Source: Ideonella alba (GTDB taxonomy: Bacteria; Pseudomonadota; Gammaproteobacteria; Burkholderiales; Burkholderiaceae_C). Taken from it: DNA of 64,000 bases. Under the pieces are notes generated by a model. It was not told the origin of the DNA, ran no database searches, and worked only from the letters and a program-made list of their open reading frames with translations. Positions 54,483-63,987 of this stretch are shown piece by piece. The stretch's first letter is position 1. Each line of letters begins with the position of its first letter. The stretch is taken from contig NZ_JAGQDF010000020.1 of NCBI RefSeq assembly GCF_018069875.1, positions 1 through 64,000 of the forward strand. The letters are read 5' to 3'. The position numbers and the translations under genes were made by a program.

Positions 54483-55190
54483 ATGACCATGAATGCAAGC
54501 TGTCGCTCTGGTCGCCCTGGTCGCGCTGCGCTGTCTGCCGCGTTGGCGCTGGCGATCAGTCTGCCGGCCGCCAGCCAGCCTCTGCCGCCGGCCCGGATGC
54601 CGACCGATGCCGAGATGGCCGCAGCCATGGCCGCCAGCCGAGACCAGATGCCTGTCCTGGCGCTGCCGGCGGGCGCAGGTTCGCAAATCGACATCCAGGC
54701 GATTGCCGCCCAGGCTGAGCGCGCCACAGGCCTCGGGGCCGGTGGGCGGCCTCAGGACTCGGCTTCCCGAAGCGTGGCCGATCTGATGATCTTCGTGTCA
54801 CTGTCGATGCCGCGCGCCACCCTGCAGGCGCTGGTGGAGCAGGCGGAGCGCGCGCACGCCCAATTGGTGATGCGCGGGCTCAAGGACCGCTCGATCCGCA
54901 AGACCGCTGAAGCCGTGCGCGCGGTGCTGGGCACGCGCAAGGTGGCCTGGACGATCGACCCGCAGGCCTTTGAGCGCTTCGCGGTCGCTGCGGTGCCGAC
55001 CTTTGTGCTGGTCGATCCGAGGCAGCCCGTCACGGTGGGCTGCGATGGGGGGCAATGTGGGCCGATGGCCTTCAGCAAGCTCACGGGCGATGTGTCGATG
55101 GACTATGCGCTGCGCACCATGGAGCGAGAGGATCCGCCGTTTGCGGCACTCGCCCGGCGGCACCTGGCCGCCATGCGGGGCATGCGATGA
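54483..55190 (+). CDS. trbC: TrbC, F-type pilin assembly protein
   Basis: A 235-residue exported protein. Signal peptide ends near PAASQ. The TrbC_Ftype domain shows LMIFVSLSMPRATLQALVEQAERAHAQLVMRGL, AWTIDPQAFERFAVAAVPTFVLVD and a thioredoxin-like fold without CXXC. It lies between traU and traN as in F. It overlaps traN by 4 bases. Confidence 0.9.
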   Translation: MTMNASCRSGRPGRAALSAALALAISLPAASQPLPPARMPTDAEMAAAMAASRDQMPVLALPAGAGSQIDIQAIAAQAERATGLGAGGRPQDSASRSVADLMIFVSLSMPRATLQALVEQAERAHAQLVMRGLKDRSIRKTAEAVRAVLGTRKVAWTIDPQAFERFAVAAVPTFVLVDPRQPVTVGCDGGQCGPMAFSKLTGDVSMDYALRTMEREDPPFAALARRHLAAMRGMR

Positions 55191-57700
55191 GCTGGCTGCG
55201 GTTGTTCGTGGCCAACCACGCCGCCGGCCAGGTGGTGGCGGCCATCGCGCTGGTCAGCGCTTGCGCAGCGGCGGCAGCTGATCCCCAAGACGACTTTGAA
55301 GCGGGCAAGGCCCTGGGCAAGCAGTTGGTCACGGGAACGGTCCAAGACCTGAAGTCCGGCGCCACCAAGTCGATGGTCCCCAACTACACCGACACGCCGC
55401 CACAGGCCGACTACTACCGCAAGGGCGACCTGGTGTCGCCGGCGGCCAGTGTGCGGGCCCAGTGCCAGACTAACCCGGGCGACTCCATCTGTGCCGGGGT
55501 TGCGCTCGGCGTGGCCACTCGCCCGGCGCGAGCGGTGACCTCGGCAGATCCGGCCCTGGCTGGCGCTGGTGTCGCCAAGGATCCCAGCCAGGTCCTCGGC
55601 AATGTGGCCCAGAGCTACAGCGCCTGCACCGTCGGCGCGCCAAAGCTGCTCAAGGCGGCCACCTATGAGCGCACAGGCTGCTCCGTAGAGACGGGGAGTT
55701 GGAACACCAACACGTGCGACAAGACGCTGACCGTCTTCACCAAGGACAAGTACAGCTGCGAGCAGTCGACTTGGTTCGCACAGCTCAGTGGCAGCTTGCA
55801 CCTGGCCGGCACGGTCACCGTGGCCGCCTACTGCGACTGGGGGCGCAAGGACGGCCGGGTACTGTTTCGGATCGGCGTGGGTGCCCAGTCCCGTGAGGTG
55901 ACGCTGGCTGTGGACTCGCCGATCCCAGTCGCCGGCCAACTGCCGCCGGTGATCGCGGAGTTTGAAGGTGCCTACGGGCTCGACAGCTTCTCGGTGCAGG
56001 TCTACGTCGACGGGCCAGCCTGTGATCGCGACGGGCGCTGCCGCCTCGACTTCCATTTCCACGAGGGCTATCAGCACTGCTCGTGGGTCAATGGCGACGG
56101 TGAAGCCTTTTGCGACCCACCGGTCCCGCCGGCGGTCTTCGACCATCGCTTCAGTTGCCCGGGCGGCGAGGTGCCCGGCAATGAACTGATCTTCGTGGAG
56201 TGTGTGGATCAGGGCGGCGACAACGGACCTAGCTGTAGCGAGGCGCGGGGTGACGGCGCGGCGTGTTGGTCACCAGGGGGTATGGCCTGGGCCAGGCGGC
56301 TGGGTGGCACCGAGCTCAGCCCCTACCACCAGGCAGGCAGCTCCAGCCCCACCTCGGAGTACTTCGTCGTTCCGTCCGGCCCGACGCGCACGCTGGTGGA
56401 GTCGATGGACAAGCCCCACATCGACCACATTGCGGGGGACTATTGGGAGAACGCCTGCGCGTCCTACGAGGCCAAGACCGTCGCCCTGCCGCCCGACGGC
56501 GTTAACCCGGACCCACCAATCGCACTGCCGGCGCTCTCGCTGCTCGCGACCGCCCAGTGCGTACGCATGGACAGCGTCTGCATCGAGGGCGAGGCCACAC
56601 GTGACATCGAGGGCGTTCCGGTCTACCGGGCCTGCTGGAAGTGGCGGGCTCGGTTTGACTGCACCACGCTGGGACAGCCCTCGACCTGCAGTGACCCGAG
56701 GCTGCGGGCTTGCAGCCAGTACGGCGGCCTCACCTGCAACCAGTTCGACGCCCAGGGCCACTGCCTCAGCACCAGCGCGCAATTCGACTGCAAGACCGCT
56801 GACGCCGTCTACGAGCAGCCGATCGAGTGTGGGGGCCAGAGCTACTGCTACGGTGGTTCTTGCTACGACAAGTCCTACAGCCAGGACCAGGACTTCGTCA
56901 AGGCGATCACGATGATGGAAGCCCAGCGCGAGTCCGGACGCTACCTGGACCCGGCGGCGACGAAGATCTTCCAGGGCACGGACAACCGCTGCGATCGCGA
57001 GCTGTGGGGCCTGAAGAACTGCTGCAAGGGTGGCGGCACCAACGCCTTTGCGGCCTTCAACACGCTCAGCGTGGCCAGCGCTGCGGTGGGCATGGTCGGC
57101 AAGGCGGCGTTTTCCAGCTACACCTATGACGCGCTCTTCACCTCCGAGGCGCCGAGTTGGGTGATCTCGGGCTTTGAGGGTCTGTTTGGCACCGGACTGG
57201 ACTCGGGACTGGCGGGGGTGCTGGCCGGCAACCTCGGTGTGGGTGACTTCCTGACCAGCCTGGTGCCCGGGCCCTGGTCTCTCGCCATGCTGGCGATACA
57301 GCTCTCCGGTTTGCTCGACTGCCCGACCTCGAGCCAGACCACGGCGATGAAGCGCGATGCCAAGCTGTGCCACGACATGGGCGACTACTGCTCGGACCGT
57401 GACCTCTTCGGCGGCTGCATCACGCGCACCCAGACTTACTGTTGCTATCCGTCCAGGCTGGCTCGGATCATCAACGAGCAGGGTCGACCTCAGCTCGCTC
57501 GTGGCTGGGGCACCCCCAAGGCGCCGATCTGTGACGGCTTCACGATCGCCGAGCTGCAGGCGCTCGACTTCAGCCGGATGGACCTCAGCGAGTTCTACGC
57601 CGAGATCGTTCCCACCCAGGCTGACCTGGGCGGCCTGCAGTCCGAGGCCTTCAAGAAGCAGATGACCTGCTACTACGGGGGAGGCTCCTGTGCCCAGTGA
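55187..57700 (+). CDS. traN: TraN, mating-pair stabilisation adhesin
   Basis: An exported protein of about 837 residues that would contact the recipient's outer membrane. Signal peptide ends near ACAAAAA. The mature protein is very Cys-rich, with segments such as YERTGCSVETGSWNTNTCDK, CGGQSYCYGGSCYDKSY, GLKNCCKGGG and CYYGGGSCAQ at the end. The ATG at 55187 overlaps the trbC stop; the longer frame lies inside trbC. It is longer than F TraN (about 600), closer to SXT-like versions, so the receptor-binding tip is probably different. Confidence 0.92.
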   Translation: MSWLRLFVANHAAGQVVAAIALVSACAAAAADPQDDFEAGKALGKQLVTGTVQDLKSGATKSMVPNYTDTPPQADYYRKGDLVSPAASVRAQCQTNPGDSICAGVALGVATRPARAVTSADPALAGAGVAKDPSQVLGNVAQSYSACTVGAPKLLKAATYERTGCSVETGSWNTNTCDKTLTVFTKDKYSCEQSTWFAQLSGSLHLAGTVTVAAYCDWGRKDGRVLFRIGVGAQSREVTLAVDSPIPVAGQLPPVIAEFEGAYGLDSFSVQVYVDGPACDRDGRCRLDFHFHEGYQHCSWVNGDGEAFCDPPVPPAVFDHRFSCPGGEVPGNELIFVECVDQGGDNGPSCSEARGDGAACWSPGGMAWARRLGGTELSPYHQAGSSSPTSEYFVVPSGPTRTLVESMDKPHIDHIAGDYWENACASYEAKTVALPPDGVNPDPPIALPALSLLATAQCVRMDSVCIEGEATRDIEGVPVYRACWKWRARFDCTTLGQPSTCSDPRLRACSQYGGLTCNQFDAQGHCLSTSAQFDCKTADAVYEQPIECGGQSYCYGGSCYDKSYSQDQDFVKAITMMEAQRESGRYLDPAATKIFQGTDNRCDRELWGLKNCCKGGGTNAFAAFNTLSVASAAVGMVGKAAFSSYTYDALFTSEAPSWVISGFEGLFGTGLDSGLAGVLAGNLGVGDFLTSLVPGPWSLAMLAIQLSGLLDCPTSSQTTAMKRDAKLCHDMGDYCSDRDLFGGCITRTQTYCCYPSRLARIINEQGRPQLARGWGTPKAPICDGFTIAELQALDFSRMDLSEFYAEIVPTQADLGGLQSEAFKKQMTCYYGGGSCAQ

Positions 57701-58118
57701 CGATCACCCAATCAGCTGGCGCACGGCGCTGGCCGGCGCCGTGCTGTCCTGCGGGCTGTTGCCGGCGCAGGCCCAGCCGATAGGCACCAGGGAGGAGGTC
57801 ACCACGATTCGGCCACTGCTCATCGCTGCCATCCAGCAGGGGAGGGCGGTTGGCGTTCTGGGCGCGGGTGTCGCCCAGGGCATGGCGGAGGTGTTTCGCA
57901 GCCGAAAGCCCATCGAGGTCGATGTCGAGCGTACTGCATGGCTGAAGGAGCCCGGCTGCGCACGGCTGAAGGTCACAACCCGCCAGGCTGCTGTGGTCGC
58001 CCCGGTGGGCAAGGATCCGAAGAGCGTGACCAGCGACCAGCAGCTGGTCTACGCGATCAGCTACTGCGAGTCGGGCACCTTCCCGAACGAGCCGCTGGCC
58101 ATGGCCAGCGACCGTTAG
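57690..58118 (+). CDS. Small exported protein in the tra operon
   Basis: A 142-residue protein with a signal peptide (LAGAVLSCGLLPAQAQ). The mature part (PIGTREEVTTIRPLLIAAIQQGRAVGVLGAGVAQGMAEVF) matches no family I recognise. GTG start with GGGGGAGG five bases upstream, overlapping traN by 11 bases. A periplasmic accessory protein for TraN or TraF would fit the position. Confidence 0.72.
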   Translation: MPSDDHPISWRTALAGAVLSCGLLPAQAQPIGTREEVTTIRPLLIAAIQQGRAVGVLGAGVAQGMAEVFRSRKPIEVDVERTAWLKEPGCARLKVTTRQAAVVAPVGKDPKSVTSDQQLVYAISYCESGTFPNEPLAMASDR

Positions 58119-58137
58119 CGCCGGCAGGAGACAGTCG

Positions 58138-59148
58138 ATGCACCTGATCATCACCTCAACGCCTCCCGGCCGCCTTGGCCAGGCAGCCCTGCGTCTGGCC
58201 CTCGCTCTTATGGTTGGTTGCCTCACCAGCTGGTCGACGCTGGCCATCGCCGCACCTCAGTCCAGTGGGCGGGCCGTCGCCGGGAACGCTGACCGCGGCG
58301 GCTACTGGCAGAGCCACCGTGACGGCTGGTTCTGGTACCAGGATCCCGAGATGGAGCCAGCGAAGGCGATGCAGGCCCAGCCTGCGTCGCCGGATGCGCG
58401 CACGGCCGAGGATCGCGACCTGGAGGAGTTCAAGGCCTTCCAACAGCACCTTGAGCGCAGCCTCAACGCCGCCATCATCAACCCCAACGAGGCCAACCTG
58501 GGGCGCTTTCTGGAGCTGTGGGCGGAGTCGCGCCGCAAAGCGTCAACCTTCACTGACCTGGCACAGGCCGTGGCCATGAGGATGCCCTGGGTTGACGAGA
58601 CGGCCCAAGGCACCCGACCACCCAACCCGGCGGCCCAGCGGGTGTTCGATCAGGTCCAGTCCCAGCAGAACGACGACCTGATGCGGTCCCTCTCGCGCAC
58701 CCATGGCTTGTACTTCTTCTTCCGAGGCGACTGCGCCTACTGCCACGCCTTCTCGCCCATGCTCAAGCAGTTCGAGCAGAAGTATGGGTTCACGGTGTTC
58801 GCGATCAGCATGGATGGTGCGGGCCTCCCGCTGTTCCCGCGGCCAGCCCGGGATAGCGGCCAAGCTGCCCGGGTGATGGAGTCACTGGGCATCCCTGCCG
58901 AGCAGTTCCAGGTCCCCTTCACCGTGCTGGCACAGCCCGGTGCGCGTGAGGTCCTGCCGGTGGGATTCGGTCCGATGACCGCGGGCGAGTTGGTCGAGCG
59001 CATTGCGCTGCTGGTGCGCATGCGCGACGAGCCCGGCAGCAACGCCGCCACACCGGTGATGAACAGCCTCGGCGGGTCTCGCCAGCGCGCCGCCTCGCTA
59101 GTTCTGCGTGCGGGGGCGCAGGGGTATCAACCCCTGAGAGTTCAGTGA
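58138..59148 (+). CDS. traF: TraF, thioredoxin-like pilus assembly protein
   Basis: A 336-residue exported protein. The signal peptide ends near AIAAP. The N-terminal part has GYWQSHRDGWFWYQDP, typical of TraF. The C-terminal thioredoxin fold retains CAYC (199-202) in YFFFRGDCAYCHAFSPML, whereas F TraF lacks both cysteines. So it may be redox-active, together with the DsbC-like protein. Its stop overlaps traH. Confidence 0.92.
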   Translation: MHLIITSTPPGRLGQAALRLALALMVGCLTSWSTLAIAAPQSSGRAVAGNADRGGYWQSHRDGWFWYQDPEMEPAKAMQAQPASPDARTAEDRDLEEFKAFQQHLERSLNAAIINPNEANLGRFLELWAESRRKASTFTDLAQAVAMRMPWVDETAQGTRPPNPAAQRVFDQVQSQQNDDLMRSLSRTHGLYFFFRGDCAYCHAFSPMLKQFEQKYGFTVFAISMDGAGLPLFPRPARDSGQAARVMESLGIPAEQFQVPFTVLAQPGAREVLPVGFGPMTAGELVERIALLVRMRDEPGSNAATPVMNSLGGSRQRAASLVLRAGAQGYQPLRVQ

Positions 59149-60659
59149 TGCATGACCGGAACCACACCATGCTGAGTCAGGCCAATGCGGCGCGAGCTCG
59201 CTCGGGCGTCACGTGCCGACGCACCTGCATCGCCGTCGCCTTGATCTGGAGCCTGGAGTTCTCTGGCGTCGCCCGGGCCGCTGATCTCAATGCTCAGATG
59301 CAGCAGATGTTCAACGACATGGGCGCCATGGCCAACGTGTCCGGGCCAGGCGCCTTCAGAAGCCAGGCGCAGAACATCTACACGGGTGGAGAGCTGCAGA
59401 TGCGGGCGCCTACCCGCAACTATCAGCTGTGGAGCGTCACGCTGCCGAGCATCAATGCCGGCTGCGGAGGGATCGACGCCTACCTCGGCAGCTTCAGCCA
59501 CATCAACTCGGCCCAGTTCAAGGCCATGCTGCAGCAGATCGGCGCGAACACGGTCGGTCTGCTGTTCAAGGCAGCGCTCAAGAGCATCAACCCGCTGATT
59601 GAGGGCACCCTCGGCGATCTTGAGAAGACCATTGCGCAGTTCAACAACTTCAGCCGCAACAGCTGTCAGATGTCGAACAGCCTGGTCAATGGCATGTCGG
59701 GTGTTTTCGACATCAACAGCTACAGCGCCTGCGTGGCCATGGCCAAGGCCTACTACGGCGAGGACGAGCCCGCGGCCCAGGCGCGCTGCAAGGACAGCGC
59801 TCCAGCGGTGAACACCGACGTCAAGGGCAGCTCGGACCCAGACGTCAAGCAACTGGCACAGCGGGACATGAACCTGGTGTGGGAGGCGCTGAGCCAGAGC
59901 AGCTTCACAAAGGACGAGAAGGAGGCCTTCATGAACATTGCGGGCTCGGTGCTGCTGTACAAGGCGGCCAACAATGGTGGTTCACCCATTCCGCCCAGGC
60001 CTGTCAGCCCACCAATCGACAACCTCACCGTATTGCTGAACGGCAACGCGCCCGGCAACTCGGCCGACACCGTGATGGTCAAGGGTTGGTGGAGTTGTCC
60101 TGACACCGACTGCATGTCACCCGCAGCGGTGGACAAGGAGCTCACGCCGTTCCCGACCTATGTGCGTCAGACCTTGGAAGGCCTTCGGGACGCGCTCAGT
60201 GAAAAGAAGACCCCCACGGCGGAACAGATCCGCTTTGTCAACATGACCACGGTGCCGGTCTACAAGATGTTGACGGTGGGCTTTGTTGCCGATTCGGCCC
60301 ATCGAGACAGCTATCTCTCGGACCTGCTGATCCACCGCTACGCCAAGGTCATCGCCTACGACTACGCCTACACCTTCCTGTCGAGAGGGCTACGCGACGT
60401 GCGGGTCTACCTCTCTGCAGCGCGCCTGCAATCCGCCGTCGAGGAGGAGCAGGCGAAGGATCTGCGTGGCCGCATCGACGCGATGCTCCTGGCCATCGAT
60501 GGCGAGCGCAAGACCGCGTTGGAGCGCGTGCCTGCCATGAACGCTGTCGTCGAAGATATCCAGCACATCGAGCGTCAGATGCGACTGAACCTGCCCAGCA
60601 CGGTGCGCAACATGATCGACTTCTCCAACCTCATGACCGGCAAGGGCACGCGGGGCTGA
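59145..60659 (+). CDS. traH: TraH, pilus assembly protein
   Basis: A 504-residue exported protein. Leader ends GVARA, then ADLNAQMQQMFNDMGAMANVSGPGAFRSQ and YTGGELQMRAPTRNYQLWSVTLPSINAGCGGID, both diagnostic of TraH. Coiled-coil-like stretches occur near residues 420-490. Start codons GTG 59145 and ATG 59148 are both possible. TraH links the pilus assembly sub-complex (TraF, TraU, TraW, TrbC). Confidence 0.93.
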   Translation: MMHDRNHTMLSQANAARARSGVTCRRTCIAVALIWSLEFSGVARAADLNAQMQQMFNDMGAMANVSGPGAFRSQAQNIYTGGELQMRAPTRNYQLWSVTLPSINAGCGGIDAYLGSFSHINSAQFKAMLQQIGANTVGLLFKAALKSINPLIEGTLGDLEKTIAQFNNFSRNSCQMSNSLVNGMSGVFDINSYSACVAMAKAYYGEDEPAAQARCKDSAPAVNTDVKGSSDPDVKQLAQRDMNLVWEALSQSSFTKDEKEAFMNIAGSVLLYKAANNGGSPIPPRPVSPPIDNLTVLLNGNAPGNSADTVMVKGWWSCPDTDCMSPAAVDKELTPFPTYVRQTLEGLRDALSEKKTPTAEQIRFVNMTTVPVYKMLTVGFVADSAHRDSYLSDLLIHRYAKVIAYDYAYTFLSRGLRDVRVYLSAARLQSAVEEEQAKDLRGRIDAMLLAIDGERKTALERVPAMNAVVEDIQHIERQMRLNLPSTVRNMIDFSNLMTGKGTRG

Positions 60660-60696
60660 TGGGCCAACTACAGCGAACCGGAGTGCGGACGAGCCC

Positions 60697-63615
60697 ATGG
60701 TCACGCAGACCCTGACCATCTACGCCTACGGCAACGTGGATGCCCTCCATGGCATCCTCAACGCGATCGCCATGGTCATGAGTGCGAATGACTTCGCCGA
60801 CATGATCCGCGTCGCGGTGATCGTTGGGTTCGTCTCGGTCGCGATCCTGGCCATGCTTCCGGGCAACCTGCAAAAGGGCTGGAACTGGTTCATGACGGTA
60901 GCGGTGCTTTCTGGTGTGCTGCTCGTCCCCAAGGCGAACGTGTCCATCGAAGACAAGCTCGGCTTGCAGCCCCCGGTGGTGGTGCAAAACGTTCCATGGG
61001 GGCTGGCGCTGTTGGGTACCGTGAAGTCGAGCATTGGGTCGACGCTCACGCAGATGTTCGAGACCGCTTTCCAGACGATTCCCGGCGATCTGGCACTGCC
61101 GGCGGAGCTGGGCTACCTCGAGCACGGGGTGCTCTTTGGCAACAGGCTTGTCAGGGCCTCGCGCGAGGCGGAGTTCACGGCGCTGGTGACCCAGAGTGAC
61201 ACGCTGAACTACCTGCGCAACTGTGTCTTTCCAACACTCGCCAGGGAGGCCAACCCAGGCGCCTTCGAGCGATCGCCCAATCTCTTGGCCGACATCGAGG
61301 TCACCAATCCTGCGCTGTTCAGCCCCTACCACGACAGCAACGGTGACACCCAGCTGGGTACTTGCCCCGAGGTCTACGGCAAGCTGCACAAGAATCTCAT
61401 GGGGCAGGGTCGGCAGGCTCTGGAAGCCATGGCGCAAAGGCTCTATCCGGGTCAGGACAGTGCGCAGGCGATTGCAAAGGCCGAAGGCAGCCTGCTCGCG
61501 ATCTACGGAAAGAGCCAGCTTGCGAACGTGGGTCTCACGGCGGCCGAAGTCATGGTGCAGAACATCTTGATCAATGCCACTGCAGACGCTTCAGCCTTGT
61601 ACGGGGCGTCGCTGGATGATCCTGCGCTGATGATGTTCGCGTCGATGCGGTCCCAAGCCATTGCCCAGACCAATGCGGGCTGGCTGGTACAGGGTCGCAT
61701 CGCCGAGGAGGTACTGCCCCTGGTGCGCAACGTGACCGAGGCCATCCTCTACGCGATGTTTCCGGTGCTGTGCATCCTGGCCGTCGCTTCCGAGGGCCAG
61801 GCCCTGGCCAAACTGCTCAAGGGCTACATCCTGGTCATGATCTGGGTTGAGCTGTGGCCACCCATGTTCGCAGTGGTCAACTACCTGCAGACCCTGGAGT
61901 CAGCCAAGAGTCTGGCGGCGGCGGCGGCTATTGGTGGCACCCAGGCGCTGTCTCTGCAGTCCGCAACGGGCATCTACTCAACGGCTATCTCTGAAGTGGC
62001 GGTGGCGTCTTGGATGGTGACCTTCGTTCCAGTTCTGGCGGCAGCCATCCTCCTTGGCTTCGAGAAGGTCATGGCCGTGGCTGGAGCCAGTGGCGTCGGT
62101 GGCGGCTCGGCCGCCAGCTCGACGGCGGCACAGGGCGCGCATGGCAATCTGCAGCTCGGCAACATGAGCTACGGCCAGCAGGAGTTATCCGAGTACCGCT
62201 CGGACTCGGCCGTGCGGCGCACCAGTGGTCTGGGTGGCCAGTCGGCGACCCATTTGCTCTCTGGCGAGACGATCGACCAGTACGCCCAGTCCTCAGGGCC
62301 GGTCAGCGTCAAGGATTCGGCTGGCTGGGGTCAACGGATGTCCGAGAGTGCAGCAGCTGCGACAGAGCAAGCCACCCAACATCAGAAGGCCTACGAGGCA
62401 TCGCTGGGCAATGCATTCACGCAAGCGCTGACACTGGCCAGGACTGGGAGCGCAGGCGCGACACGTGGGCTCGGGTTCGACGTGTCGACGTTGGGGGACA
62501 ACGGGCTCGCGACAAGCGACACAGCCCGCTCTGCCGAGAGAATAGCGAAGCAGTTCGGTATCGCTGACTCGTCGGCGGTTCAGAAAGCGCTCACCGCTGG
62601 TGTTGGCGCGCCGATTCCAGTGCTCAGCTTTGGGGGCAAATTGAGCACCCAGGAAACAGAGCAACTGAGCAATGCCATTCAGAGTGAACGGAGTTCGCTG
62701 CATGACCTGAGCGTTCAACGTCAGGAGCGCTTGGTCAATGCCTTCCGGAGCGGCAGCAGCTTTGAGTCAACTCGAAGGTCAAATCGCGAAGCTGCGGACC
62801 GTATCGATGCGTCGATGCGCGATGCGGCAACGTCAAGGGAGTTGGCAAGCGCAAGTCTCGCCGAGAGTCGCCGGTACCAAGAGGCCAGTGAGAAATACGA
62901 GGCATTCTCCCGGTCCGGCGAGGCGAACTGGGCGAACGAGTTCTACCAGTTTGCTCGGGCACGCGGCGTAGAGCCTTCCCAGGGCCGCGCATCAACAGCT
63001 CACCTCAAGTCCTTGCTGCAGGAATTCGTGGCCTCGGGCGAGGTCTTCAAGAGTGACGCAGGCGAATCTTTCTGGGTTCCCCATCAGGGGCAGGGTCCCA
63101 ACGTCCAGCAGGATCGACTGAACTTCACGCCGGCAGCCTTGCGAAGTCATCAGCAACAGGCCAACCCTGGCGGGGGGCGCCAGGCGGTCGAACTGGCACA
63201 CGAGGCCGGCAGTATGCGCGTCCAGGCTGGATGGCGTCAGCAGGGCGTGTCGCCTGCGCAAGCCGTGGGAGGATCAGACCTTGGTGCGCAAGTTGCCGCC
63301 GGACAAGGTGGAGCACAGCAGGCCAGCCAGGCTGCACGTGCAAAGTTGGACAGCACAGCGGGGGCGACCCAAGTTGACTGGGATAGCCGTATTGATTCGA
63401 CCAGCACCGGGCACGATCCCGTGTACTCGTCGAATCCGATTACCCAAGAACACACGCCGAACAAGGCTCAAAAAGGAGTGCATTCGCCCGAGGCGTCGAC
63501 ATTTCCGCAGCAGGCAGAGAATGTCCGGAAAGCGAAGGCAGCTGACGCAGAGGCCAAACAAGAACAGATGGGTGTGTACCCACCTCGAATTCCAACGGGC
63601 CCCAATGATCAGTAG
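60697..63615 (+). CDS. traG: TraG, mating-pair stabilisation and pilus assembly protein
   Basis: A 972-residue inner-membrane protein. The N-terminal TraG_N domain includes YAYGNVDALHGILNAIAMVM, the membrane segments VAVIVGFVSVAILAML and later AILYAMFPVLCILAVAS and GYILVMIWVELWPPMFAVVNYL, typical of TraG. The C-terminal half (about 500-970) is a hydrophilic, Ser/Gln/Ala-rich, coiled-coil-like periplasmic domain that contributes to mating-pair stabilisation and exclusion in F. It is the last recognised gene of the operon. Confidence 0.92.
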   Translation: MVTQTLTIYAYGNVDALHGILNAIAMVMSANDFADMIRVAVIVGFVSVAILAMLPGNLQKGWNWFMTVAVLSGVLLVPKANVSIEDKLGLQPPVVVQNVPWGLALLGTVKSSIGSTLTQMFETAFQTIPGDLALPAELGYLEHGVLFGNRLVRASREAEFTALVTQSDTLNYLRNCVFPTLAREANPGAFERSPNLLADIEVTNPALFSPYHDSNGDTQLGTCPEVYGKLHKNLMGQGRQALEAMAQRLYPGQDSAQAIAKAEGSLLAIYGKSQLANVGLTAAEVMVQNILINATADASALYGASLDDPALMMFASMRSQAIAQTNAGWLVQGRIAEEVLPLVRNVTEAILYAMFPVLCILAVASEGQALAKLLKGYILVMIWVELWPPMFAVVNYLQTLESAKSLAAAAAIGGTQALSLQSATGIYSTAISEVAVASWMVTFVPVLAAAILLGFEKVMAVAGASGVGGGSAASSTAAQGAHGNLQLGNMSYGQQELSEYRSDSAVRRTSGLGGQSATHLLSGETIDQYAQSSGPVSVKDSAGWGQRMSESAAAATEQATQHQKAYEASLGNAFTQALTLARTGSAGATRGLGFDVSTLGDNGLATSDTARSAERIAKQFGIADSSAVQKALTAGVGAPIPVLSFGGKLSTQETEQLSNAIQSERSSLHDLSVQRQERLVNAFRSGSSFESTRRSNREAADRIDASMRDAATSRELASASLAESRRYQEASEKYEAFSRSGEANWANEFYQFARARGVEPSQGRASTAHLKSLLQEFVASGEVFKSDAGESFWVPHQGQGPNVQQDRLNFTPAALRSHQQQANPGGGRQAVELAHEAGSMRVQAGWRQQGVSPAQAVGGSDLGAQVAAGQGGAQQASQAARAKLDSTAGATQVDWDSRIDSTSTGHDPVYSSNPITQEHTPNKAQKGVHSPEASTFPQQAENVRKAKAADAEAKQEQMGVYPPRIPTGPNDQ

Positions 63616-63650
63616 CGACTCTGACGACAGTCGCCGGAGCGCGATGCACC

Positions 63651-63914
63651 CTAGGCGGGTCGATCAAACATCTCCTGCTCTTGATTCCACCGCCAGAGGT
63701 CGTCATCGTCGAACAGCACCGGCTTCGCGTGGGAGGCAGACGAAGTCGCCCTTGTTGCGTCACCGTGAATGTCGGCGATGTGGTCAGTAGCCTCGTTGGA
63801 GATATCACTCCTGAGATGTCGGCGCTGCGCAACTCCTTGTTGGGGAACAAAGAGGTCAAGTAGCAGAAAGAGGTTGTCACTTGCGAGCGACATCCAGTTG
63901 CGCAGCCCATTCAT
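63651..63914 (-). CDS. Small hypothetical protein convergent with traG
   Basis: An 87-residue protein starting MNGLRNWMSLASDNLFLLLDLFVPQQG and ending LWRWNQEQEMFDRPA. It has one mildly hydrophobic stretch at the start and an acidic C-terminal patch (LFDDDDLWRW). The ATG at 63914 has GGAG eight bases upstream and is chosen over an ATG at 63947. No family was recognised. It is on the opposite strand to the tra operon. Confidence 0.5.
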   Translation of the reverse strand: MNGLRNWMSLASDNLFLLLDLFVPQQGVAQRRHLRSDISNEATDHIADIHGDATRATSSASHAKPVLFDDDDLWRWNQEQEMFDRPA

Positions 63915-63987
63915 GGCGGTTGCTCCGATTCGGTTCCAATAGTACACCTACTGTTCAAACATCCAGCAAGCCATTTGGGAGGAAGAG

